Shown: piece after piece, positions 31,684 through 40,500 of the stretch
Layout of the letters: each line of letters starts with the position of its first letter
How positions within the stretch are numbered: the first letter of the stretch is position 1
Assembly: GCA_003116975.1 (NCBI GenBank)
Contig: BGKB01000020.1
Coordinates: 558,001 to 622,000, forward strand
Direction: 5' to 3'
DNA length: 64,000 nt
From: Aurantiochytrium sp. KH105
Lineage: Eukaryota > Sar > Bigyra > Thraustochytrida > Thraustochytriidae
The notes under the pieces: generated by a model
Told to the model about the DNA's origin: nothing
Database searches by the model: none
The model's input: the letters and a program-made list of their open reading frames with translations, nothing else
Translations under genes and position numbers: made by a program

Positions 31684-33936
31684 ATGGCGAGCGCGGGCGA
31701 AAATGGCGAGGATGAGGCCCGCAAGGTGGTGCTTGGGGTGATTGGCGGGAGCGGGCTGCTGAAAAGCGCCATGTTCGCGCCGGAGACCATGAAGGAGGAG
31801 GTGGTGGAGACCGAGGCCGGCTTTGGCAAGATCAAGCTGATGCGCAAGGAGCTCAACGAGGAGCTCGACATTGTCTTTGCGCAGAGACACGCTTGCGACG
31901 TCGAAAAGGATTACTCCCCCCCGCACTTGGTCAACTTTCGAGGCCTCCTTTCGGCCATGAAGCAAGTCGGTGTCAACGCCATTCTGGCCGTCTGCTCCGT
32001 AGGATCGATGCGCCATCACATTGGCATGGGTGCGCTCGTGCTTCCGGACGACTTTTTCTGTCCCCAGCATGTCCTCACCACCTTTGACGATGCGCGAGGC
32101 CACAACGTGCCTGGCTTCAACGATGCCCTGCGCACCGAGATCCTCACGGCTCTCTTTCGCAGCGGGGAGCGCCCGCTCGATGGCGGCGTCTATGTCAACT
32201 CGAATGGCCCGCGCTTCGAGACCAAGGCCGAGATCCGCTTCATGTCGCAGTGCGGTGAAATCATTGGCATGACCGGGGCCCACGAGGCGACGCTTGCAAA
32301 GGAACTTGGCATACCCTACGCTATGCTCGCCATTGTCGACAACATGGCCAACGGCATTGGGCCGCAGCTCACGCTCGAGGAGTTCTTCGCTGTCCAGCAC
32401 AAGAATCAGCCCAAAATCGAGAACGCCGTCCACGTTGTCCTCAATCACTTCAAGGCCTACCCCGAGGTGCTTCTCAGCCTCGACGGCGACGGCGCAGATT
32501 CTTCCGCAGACGACAAGGCTCCGTCGACCCCGGCGTCTCCCAAGGAGGTCTGCGATGAGGTAGTGCACGCCAAGAGCGTCGTCACCGTCGATGCCGAGGA
32601 GCGCGTTTTGGAGAACCACGCCGTGGCCATCAAGGACGGCAAGATTGTCGACATTTTGCCGTCTCACGATGCGGACGTCAAGTACGGCGCCTTTTCTTCG
32701 ACCACGACCAAGGTCGTGCGCCTTCCAGACAGCGTGCTCATGCCGGGTCTCATCAACGCGCACACACATACCCCGATGGTTTTCATGCGCGGCTTTTCCG
32801 ACGACTTGCCCCTTGACAAGTGGCTTACGGAGAAGATTTGGCCCACAGAGGTGCGCACCGTTTCCAAGGACTTTGTGCGCGACGGCTCACGCCTTGCGTG
32901 CGCAGAGTTTATTCGTGGTGGCGTGACCTGCTTTTCGGACATGTACTTTTTCCCAGAGTCCACCGCGGAAATCATTGAGGAGACGGGTATTCGTGGATTT
33001 CCTGGCAGCATCGTTATCGGCTTCCCGTCGAATTATGCTCAGGGACCGGCAGAGTACCTGGAGAAGGGCCGCAAGATGATTGAGGACTACAGCGGACGCA
33101 CGGACCGTCTCAAGTTCTGCGTTGCGCCGCACAGCACCTACGCGGTGTCCGAGGAGGACCTGATTAAGGCGCACAAGATGGCGCGCGAGTTTAACCTGCC
33201 CTTCCACACGCATCTGCACGAGACGGAGCGTGAGGTCGATGACAGCGAGCGTGGTGACCGGTCGTCTTCCTTTTGCCATCAGTGCGACAAGAAGTGCCGC
33301 CCTCTGCGCAACCTTTTGGACAATGGTATTGTCGATGAACACTTTGTGGCGGCCCACATGGTTCACATCAAGGACGACGAGATTGAGGAATACGCAGCTG
33401 CTGGGGCTCATGTCGTGCACTGCCCGACTTCAAACCTCAAGCTGGCGAGCGGCTTTTGCCCTGTGCAAAAGATTGTGGACGCCGGTATCAATGTTGCGAT
33501 TGGCACGGACGGCGCCTCGTCAAACAATTCGCTCGACATGTTTCAGGAGATGAAGCTGGCCGCTATCATGGCCAAGGGCGTCGCCAAGGAACCCTGCGCT
33601 ATTCCTGCCACCCAGGCGCTTCGCATGGCCACAATTAACGGCGCCAAGGCCCTCGGCATCGCCGACCAGGTGGGATCGCTCGAGGTCGGCAAGCAGGCCG
33701 ACATGATCGCTGTCGACCTTTCAGACTTGTCTTGCCTGCCTACCTATCACGTGGTGTCTCATTTGGTGTACGCGTGCAACCGTCACCAAGTCAGTGACGT
33801 CTGGGTTCAAGGCAAGTGTCTCATGCGCAGTCGTCAGCTGCTCACGATCGACGCTGGCAAGCTTCGCCGCGTTGCGGAAAAGTGGCAGGCCATTATCGCC
33901 GAGGTTGACAGCAATCACGACGGCACGTACCAGTAA
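31684..33936 (+). CDS. Fused methylthio-nucleoside phosphorylase and MTA/SAH deaminase
   Basis: A 750-residue two-enzyme protein. Residues ~14-265 are a PNP/MTAP-family phosphorylase: VIGGSGLLKS, AQRHACD (phosphate-site Arg-His), CSVGSM, SNGPRFETKAEI and MTGAHEATLAKELGIPYAMLAIVDN. Residues ~295-745 are an amidohydrolase of the MTA/SAH deaminase group, with metal ligands at HTHTP (His360, His362), FHTHLHETE and GTDGAS (Asp609), and the family's HTHxPMxxxRG opening. Family roles: the deaminase turns 5'-methylthioadenosine (or S-adenosylhomocysteine) into the inosine form; the phosphorylase releases the base and methylthioribose-1-phosphate for methionine salvage. Human MTAP uses Asp220 and Asp222 to bind adenine; by alignment this protein has Asn220 and Ala222, so a 6-oxopurine substrate is inferred. 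The fusion lies in one exon with no internal stop. Cytosolic; no targeting signal. Confidence 0.9.
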   Translation: MASAGENGEDEARKVVLGVIGGSGLLKSAMFAPETMKEEVVETEAGFGKIKLMRKELNEELDIVFAQRHACDVEKDYSPPHLVNFRGLLSAMKQVGVNAILAVCSVGSMRHHIGMGALVLPDDFFCPQHVLTTFDDARGHNVPGFNDALRTEILTALFRSGERPLDGGVYVNSNGPRFETKAEIRFMSQCGEIIGMTGAHEATLAKELGIPYAMLAIVDNMANGIGPQLTLEEFFAVQHKNQPKIENAVHVVLNHFKAYPEVLLSLDGDGADSSADDKAPSTPASPKEVCDEVVHAKSVVTVDAEERVLENHAVAIKDGKIVDILPSHDADVKYGAFSSTTTKVVRLPDSVLMPGLINAHTHTPMVFMRGFSDDLPLDKWLTEKIWPTEVRTVSKDFVRDGSRLACAEFIRGGVTCFSDMYFFPESTAEIIEETGIRGFPGSIVIGFPSNYAQGPAEYLEKGRKMIEDYSGRTDRLKFCVAPHSTYAVSEEDLIKAHKMAREFNLPFHTHLHETEREVDDSERGDRSSSFCHQCDKKCRPLRNLLDNGIVDEHFVAAHMVHIKDDEIEEYAAAGAHVVHCPTSNLKLASGFCPVQKIVDAGINVAIGTDGASSNNSLDMFQEMKLAAIMAKGVAKEPCAIPATQALRMATINGAKALGIADQVGSLEVGKQADMIAVDLSDLSCLPTYHVVSHLVYACNRHQVSDVWVQGKCLMRSRQLLTIDAGKLRRVAEKWQAIIAEVDSNHDGTYQ

Positions 33937-34500
33937 GAAGGAAGTTTGTCCTTTTCAAGTCACCTTTCCTTGCGTTGCCATTTACATTTTTCAGTATACA
34001 AGAAATCACATCAGCCTTTTTCTATCTTGCTTTCTTTCCTCATCTTTCCTTCTTCTCTCTCCCTCTCGAATCTTTGTAATAAAGAAATCACACCGTCTTC
34101 ACGGAATTTGTGACACAACACTGTTCTGCGACCTGTCAAGCCCTCCGAAAAGAAGACAAGCAAAATTGAGTAATAACCAATACGATAGCCGTTGGGTTCG
34201 CCGTCGACTCAAATTGGCACGCTCGGGCCAGAAATAGACGTTCTCGTAGTACATGCACGAGACCAAAAACGTTGGTCAAAAGGCCGGCAAGAGGTGACCC
34301 CGGGTGCCACGAGTACTTGGGCGAGGCTTGCTGCGCCTCGCCGTTCGCCTCGTGTTGTTTGGCACCGCGGTGGCTGCTTCGTCACAGGCCCCATCGTCTC
34401 GTCTCGTCTCGTCTCGTCTCGACTCGTCTGGTGACGCTGAAGGCCAAGGTTTTGTTTCCTGGCGGTGCGCCCAGCCTGTGACGGTGGGCCGAAAGGGGCA
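33937..34500. other. Intergenic region with poly(A) signal and CTCGT repeat
   Basis: AATAAA at 34078-34083 is a candidate poly(A) signal for the upstream fusion gene. 34394-34428 is a run of about seven TCTCG/CTCGT pentamers a little upstream of the kinesin start. Confidence 0.5.
34394..34428. repeat. TCTCG pentamer tract upstream of kinesin
   Basis: About seven copies of the five-base unit TCTCG (one altered to ACTCG) located about 70 bases before the kinesin start. Confidence 0.85.
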
Positions 34501-36819
34501 ATGACGACGGGCGAAGACGCGCTCGTCGTGCGTGCTGAAGGCAACGCAGCACCAAGCAATGGCGCATGTCATGAGAACATAAAGGTCTTTATTCGGATCC
34601 GACCATTGCTGGGCAGAGAGATTGCCGCGCCCGCAGTGACAGAGGTGAGCGAAGACGGGTCGACCGTTCGCGTGGAAACCGATCTTCACAATGTCAATGC
34701 GCGTTTTGACCACGTCTTTGACTTGGACAGCAGCCAGGAAGAAGTTTATGCCAAAGTCCGCTTCGCAGCAGAATCCGTTGTTCAGGGATTCAACAGCACC
34801 ATCTTTGCGTATGGACAGACTGGATCAGGCAAGTCATTCACCATGTTTGGACCTGAAGATGACCTCTCCATTTATGGTGCTGAAGAAACCTCACGCAGCA
34901 TGGGCGTGATTCCTCGCGCCGTGCGGGAAGTCCTTGCTATCGCAGACTCAGAACGTTCGCGCAGCGGGAGAAGCCAGAGCGAAGACCAGGAGGACGAGGA
35001 GGTTTCCATTTACTGTAGCTTTATGCAGATTTACAACGACCAACCTTTTGACCTGTTGCGCGACCCCGCTCGAGAGCGTCCGCTGCAGGTGCACGAGAAC
35101 ACAGAAACAAAGGAGATTTACGTTGTTGGGTTGAGCGAATACGCTGTAACCTCTTTACACGAGTGCATGGCTCTGCTCGAGCAGGGCGATGAGCAACGCG
35201 CATGTCGGCAAACGCAAATGAATGACGTTAGTAGTCGAAGTCATTCCATTTTCCAAATGTGCGTGGAGCGGCGCAAGAAACGAAGCGGTCGAGTCGTGCG
35301 TGCCAAGCTTAATCTCGTAGATTTGGCAGGTTCAGAAAAGTGGGGCACAATGGAGCAGCTCGACAAGGGCCATGTATCAGAGCTGACAAACATCAACACA
35401 AGCCTGCACACGCTGGGACGATGCATCGCGGCGCTCACAAACCCCAAGGCTACGCATGTGCCGTTCCGCGACTCAAAACTCACGCGTATTTTGCAGGACG
35501 CGCTTGGCGGCAATTCTCGAACGTGCATTATTGCGACTTTGTCCCCATCAGAAGCATATGTGGAGGAGTCAATCTCAACGCTAAAGTTTGCCGATCGCGC
35601 CAAACGCGTCATGCAACATGCCCACGTCGTGGAGACGCGCGAAGTATCGCTTGAACTTGTTCTCCGTCTTGAGGCTGAGATTGGACACCTGCGTCAGCTT
35701 CTGGATGCCAATGGAATCCCTTATGATAACAAAAGCGATCTCGCTGGTCAGGGGGCGCTCGTCGTTTCGCATCTTCAAGACCAGGATTGGCAGGTCTCCG
35801 CCCAGGCAGCGACGCCATTAGCTCTCATGGATGGCCCCGCAGTGCCCTCACCAGGAACAAACTCGCATGCATTAGCGCTGCCGAGCGCTGCTGAAAGGGG
35901 CAATGCTTCGACCTCGTTTGCGATCGCAAAGGATCTCTTTGACGCGAAAGAGAGCATCGCTCGTCTGGAGCAGGAAAATCGAAGGCTTCGGGATGAAATG
36001 GAGGCCGGAGCGACCCCTCGCAAGATGCAAGCCGCAATAGCAGCAGCCAAAAATGAGGCAGCAGCGGCCATTGCGGGTGTTAAATCGGAAAATAAAAGGT
36101 TACGCGCGACACTTGCAAGCTTGAAACACTGTGCTGACAAGTTTTTTGCCTTTGAGGTGGAGGAGGAAGAGTTTCAGTCCGAGTTCAAGCGACATCTCGC
36201 AAGTTGCTCGACTATTGGTGGCGGCAGCGGTGGTTCTGGAAACAACAATGGCGGTCCCGCATACAATGGCCCTATTTCTCTCTCGCCTCGAGCGCCTGCG
36301 ACGGGTGCCCCTGCGACGTATCGCTTGCGAGGCATGGGAGATCGAGTAGAGCACTCGGGGCCTCTCGGAAGCAAGACATCGAATGAATGTGCTTCTCCGA
36401 ATAAGTGTAACAGGAAAAAGACGAAGTCAAAGACCGCACAAGGGCGTAGCCTCGCACAAGAGGAGAGAAATGTCGGCAGCGGCGTTGGCCTTGGCCTTGG
36501 TGCTGGCGGCGGCGTGGATGGGTCCACGAATGGAACACGAAGTCTTGCGTCAAGTCTACGTGAGAAGCAAAAGGAGCTGGCGAAACACAAAAAGCTGCAA
36601 CAATGGATTGCGGCCAAGGCGCAACGCGAGCTCGAGCGTCTCGAGGAGGACCGAAAACGAGATGAGGAGGATGACAAAGACCAGGTCGCACGGGACGCCA
36701 AATTTCGAAAACACGCCTCCTTTGTCAAGCAAAAGCTGCGCAACATGAAAAATAGAGCACGCGTAGCGGATGCGCCTTCTGATGCGGATCAACCGAGCCC
36801 TACGCCCCAGGACTCATAA
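34465..36819 (+). CDS. Kinesin motor protein, N-terminal motor
   Basis: A 784-residue frame; the ATG at 34501 (MTTGEDALVV) is an equally good start. The motor domain spans about residues 40-395. P-loop GQTGSGKS is at 117-124 (Ser in place of the usual Thr), switch I NDVSSRSHS is near 253, and switch II DLAGSE is at 286, followed by Lys instead of the usual Arg. HVPFRDSKLTRILQDALGGNSRTCII and the FADRAKRV neck are canonical. The stalk has a short coiled coil (about 490-570), then a Gly/Asn-rich linker and a basic C-terminal coiled coil (about 690-775). Role: ATP-driven microtubule motor or regulator. The N-terminal motor implies plus-end movement, and the short broken coiled coil leaves the subfamily open. 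Confidence 0.9.
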   Translation: MRPACDGGPKGAMTTGEDALVVRAEGNAAPSNGACHENIKVFIRIRPLLGREIAAPAVTEVSEDGSTVRVETDLHNVNARFDHVFDLDSSQEEVYAKVRFAAESVVQGFNSTIFAYGQTGSGKSFTMFGPEDDLSIYGAEETSRSMGVIPRAVREVLAIADSERSRSGRSQSEDQEDEEVSIYCSFMQIYNDQPFDLLRDPARERPLQVHENTETKEIYVVGLSEYAVTSLHECMALLEQGDEQRACRQTQMNDVSSRSHSIFQMCVERRKKRSGRVVRAKLNLVDLAGSEKWGTMEQLDKGHVSELTNINTSLHTLGRCIAALTNPKATHVPFRDSKLTRILQDALGGNSRTCIIATLSPSEAYVEESISTLKFADRAKRVMQHAHVVETREVSLELVLRLEAEIGHLRQLLDANGIPYDNKSDLAGQGALVVSHLQDQDWQVSAQAATPLALMDGPAVPSPGTNSHALALPSAAERGNASTSFAIAKDLFDAKESIARLEQENRRLRDEMEAGATPRKMQAAIAAAKNEAAAAIAGVKSENKRLRATLASLKHCADKFFAFEVEEEEFQSEFKRHLASCSTIGGGSGGSGNNNGGPAYNGPISLSPRAPATGAPATYRLRGMGDRVEHSGPLGSKTSNECASPNKCNRKKTKSKTAQGRSLAQEERNVGSGVGLGLGAGGGVDGSTNGTRSLASSLREKQKELAKHKKLQQWIAAKAQRELERLEEDRKRDEEDDKDQVARDAKFRKHASFVKQKLRNMKNRARVADAPSDADQPSPTPQDS

Positions 36820-37547
36820 AAGAGAAAAAGTGATTTTCCCATGTTTAGATTTTGCTACGTTCTCCATCGGTTCCGCGGTGATTCCAAAAATACAGCCCCC
36901 CCCCCAAAAAAAAGCAGAGACATCGCGTCTCCTGCCAGATGGAGCTCTCTCAAGATCTTCATTCCTTGTGACGGCGTCAAGGCTCTCAAAACAATTTCCT
37001 CGGTCTTTGGATATTTCTCGCCAGACGTATACTACACAAACCGGGGCTGCTTTCTGTATAGGTGTTTGCGATCTTTCTTATGCTTTTTCCCGGAGAAATC
37101 GGCGAAATAGGCAAAATCAGACAAGCAGTCGCAATCAGGGATCAAATCGGACTCGCAAAGCTGCAGCGTTCGCGGCGGCGTTCATCAAGCAGCCTTCTTG
37201 CGCGTGCGAGATTGACGAGGGCTCACCGGAGCACCCGCCGGGTCGTCGTCCGACGCTCACACTCTTCCGCGTCCAGCTCGCGGCGTTTAAGCTTCGAACC
37301 CAGGGCCAGCACACACGTGATCGTCAACGAAGGAGCAACACCACGTGCACACGGAGGACAAGTACTAGTATACGTGCTCGATCTCACCTTGCCAAAAAGT
37401 CTGCAGACTTGCTCAAACTTGCAGAGCCCACAATTTGCAGGCCAGACGCTTCCTTGCCTTTCTTTCACTCACTTTTCGCTTGCTGCAAACAAACGAGATC
37501 GTCAAAAACATTCGCGTTGATCAAGGTGGGATGAAATTCAGGTCGAA
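36820..37547. promoter_or_regulatory. Region upstream of the LRR-Roc-COR-TIR gene
   Basis: About 730 bp after the kinesin stop. It has a C9A9-type homopolymer pair near 36898-36912. No independent gene is supported. An out-of-frame ATG at 37531 precedes the proposed start at 37548 and would give a short overlapping upstream frame, so the 5' end of the next gene is the least certain part of its model. Confidence 0.5.
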
Positions 37548-40500
37548 ATGTTTACCTCTAGCGAAAACGTGATTGCCGACACACTTCGAGCAATGTCAGA
37601 TGGGGAAATCTCGCTGGGGTAAGTCAAACGAGCAAATACGAATTCACAATAGGGCCAACTCTCACGCGCGCTGCAATGCATTGTGTTTCTTCTGACCCGA
37701 ATACTGTCATGTCCTTGCCATCTCGCTCTTCCGATCACATCGCCCATGAAATGCACAATCGCAGTCTTTTCGAGGAAAACGTCGACGATGTTGGCGCGAC
37801 AGCGCTGGCAAATGCGCTCAAGGAGAACACCTCGCTGCAGGAGCTTGAGTAAGTTGTGCGAGGGTGGTGATGAAGGTTTGGGAAGAAGGAAGACGACTGA
37901 CCAGCTCGCGATGGAACAAATCACCCAACCCGATACATGATGCTATGATCGTTCTTTTCTTCCTTCGATCATGCTGCCATGCATGGTTTCTGTTCCCCTC
38001 TCTATCCATGAAATGCACAATCGCAGTCTTAGGAACAACCAATTTGGCGACGATGGCGTGATAGCACTGGCGAATGCGCTCAAGGAGAACACGTCGCTAC
38101 AGAAGCTTGAGTAAGAAGCGTGATGGTGAGGCAAAGGAACCTTGCACGGAACAAAGACGACTGACTGGCTCGCAATGGTACAAATCATCCCAACCCGATA
38201 CATGATGATATGACTCTTCTTCTCTTCCTTCGATCATGCTGCCATGAATGGTTTCCGATTCCCCGATGTGTCCATGAAATGCACAATCGCAGCCTTGGGA
38301 ACAACCAAGTTGGCGGTGATGGCGCGGCAGCACTAGCGAATTCGCTCAAGGAAAACGCGTTGCTGCAGATGCTTTAGTAAGTACCGTGAGTGTGAGGCAA
38401 AGAATGCTTGCAAAGAACGAAGACGACTGACCAGCTCCGATGGCACGAATCATCCAACCCGATACATGATGCTATTATTATTCTTCTCTGCCTTCGATCA
38501 TGCTGCCATGCGTGGTTTCTCATTCCCTATCTGTCCATGAAATGCAAAATCGCAGTCTCCAATTGAATGAAATTGGTGATGATGGTGCCACAGCACTGGC
38601 GAATGCGCTCAAGGAGAACAAGTCGCTGCAGGAAATTGAGTAAGTTGCTCAAGGAGAAGTAAAGGAAGCTTGCAAAGAACGAAGACGACTGACCAGCTCG
38701 CAATGGTACAAACCATCCAATCCGATGCATGATGCTATGATTGTTCTTCTCTTCTTTCGATCATGATGCCGTGCATGGGTTCCAATTCCCCACTGTGTCC
38801 ATGAAATGCACAATCGCAGTCTTCGGCACAACCAAGTTGGCAGTGATGGCGCGACAGCGCTGGCGAATGCGCTCAAGGAAAACGCGTCGCTGCAGAGGCT
38901 CGAGTAGGTAACGCGAGGGTGGCAATAAAGTTTGCAAAGAACGAAGACGACTGACCAGCTCCCAATGGAACATATCATCCAACCCGACACATGATGCTAT
39001 GATCGTTCTTCTCTTCCTTCGATCATGCTGACATGCATGGTTTCCGATTTCCCACTGTGTCCATGAATTGCACAATCGCAGTCTTCGGTTGAACAAAATT
39101 CGTGATACTGGCGCGACAGCACTGGCGAATGCCCTCAAGGAGAACAAGTCGCTGCAGGAGCTTGAGTAAGTTGCTCAAGGGGAAGTGAAGGAAGCTTGCA
39201 AAGAACGAAGACGACTGACCAGCTTGCAATGGTACAAACCATCCAATCCGATACATGATGCTATAATTGTTCTTCTCTTTCTTCGATCATGCTGACATGT
39301 GTGGTGTCCGATTCCCCACTGTGTCCATTAAATGCACAATCGCAGTATTGAGTACAATCACGTTGGCGATAACGGCGCGACCGCGCTGGCAAATTCGCTC
39401 AAGGAAAACGCGTCGCTGCAGATGCTTTAGTGAGTACCGTGAGAGTGAGGCAAAGAATGCTTGCAAAGAACGAAGACGACTGACTAGCTCGTAATGGTTC
39501 AAATCATCCAACCCGATACATGATGCTATGTTTGTTCTCTCTTTCGTCGATCATGCTGCCATGCCCGGTTTAACGTTTTCACTTTTCACATAAAATGCAC
39601 AATCGCAGTCTCAAAGGGAACAGAGTTGGCGATGATGGCACGACAGCACTAGCGAATGCGCTCAAGGTGAACGCGTCGCTGCATTTGCTTCGGTAAGTTG
39701 CTCAAGGCGAAGCAAAGAAAGCTTGCAAAGAACAAAGACAACTGACCAGCTCGCAATGGTACAAATCACTCTAACCCGATACATGATGCTATGATTGTTC
39801 TTTTCTTCCTTCGATCATGCTCCCATGAATGTTTTCTGTTCCCCACTTTGCTCAAAAAATGCACAATCGCAGTCTTCAGTTCAACCGAGTTGGCGTTGAT
39901 GGCGCAACAGCGCTGGCGAATGCGCTCAAGGAAAACACGTCGCTGAAGGAGCTCAAGTAAGTAGCGTGAGGGTGAAGAATTCTCGCAAAGAAAGAAAACG
40001 ACTGACCAGCTCGCAATGATACAATTCAATTAACCTGATACATGATGCTGTGATTGTTCTTCACTTCCTTCGATCATGCTGCCATGCATATTATACGTTT
40101 CCACTTTGCCAATAAAATGCACAATCGCAGTCTGGGGGCCAACCAAGTTGGCGATGATGGCGCGACATTACTGGCGTTTGCGCTTTATGAGAACAAGTCG
40201 CTGCAGGAACTTACGTGAGCTGATCAAAGGAAAGCAAAGGAAGCTTGCAGAGAATGAAGACGACTGACCAGCTCGCAATGGAACTAATTACCCAATCCGA
40301 TGCATGATGCTATGATGATTATTCTCTTTCTTCGATCATGCTGCTATACATGTTTGCATTCTTGACTTTGCCAATAAAATGCACAATCACAGTCTTTGGA
40401 GCAACCAAATTGGTTATAACGGCGCCACAGCGCTTGCGTGTGCGCTCAAGGAGAACACCTCGCTGCAGGTGCTTATGTAAGTAGCGTGATGGTGCGGCAA

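Noticed and set aside
31312-32769. 485-codon minus-strand frame opposite the phosphorylase-deaminase gene
   Set aside because: Antisense shadow of a conserved two-domain enzyme; the product is low-complexity and Arg/Leu-rich.
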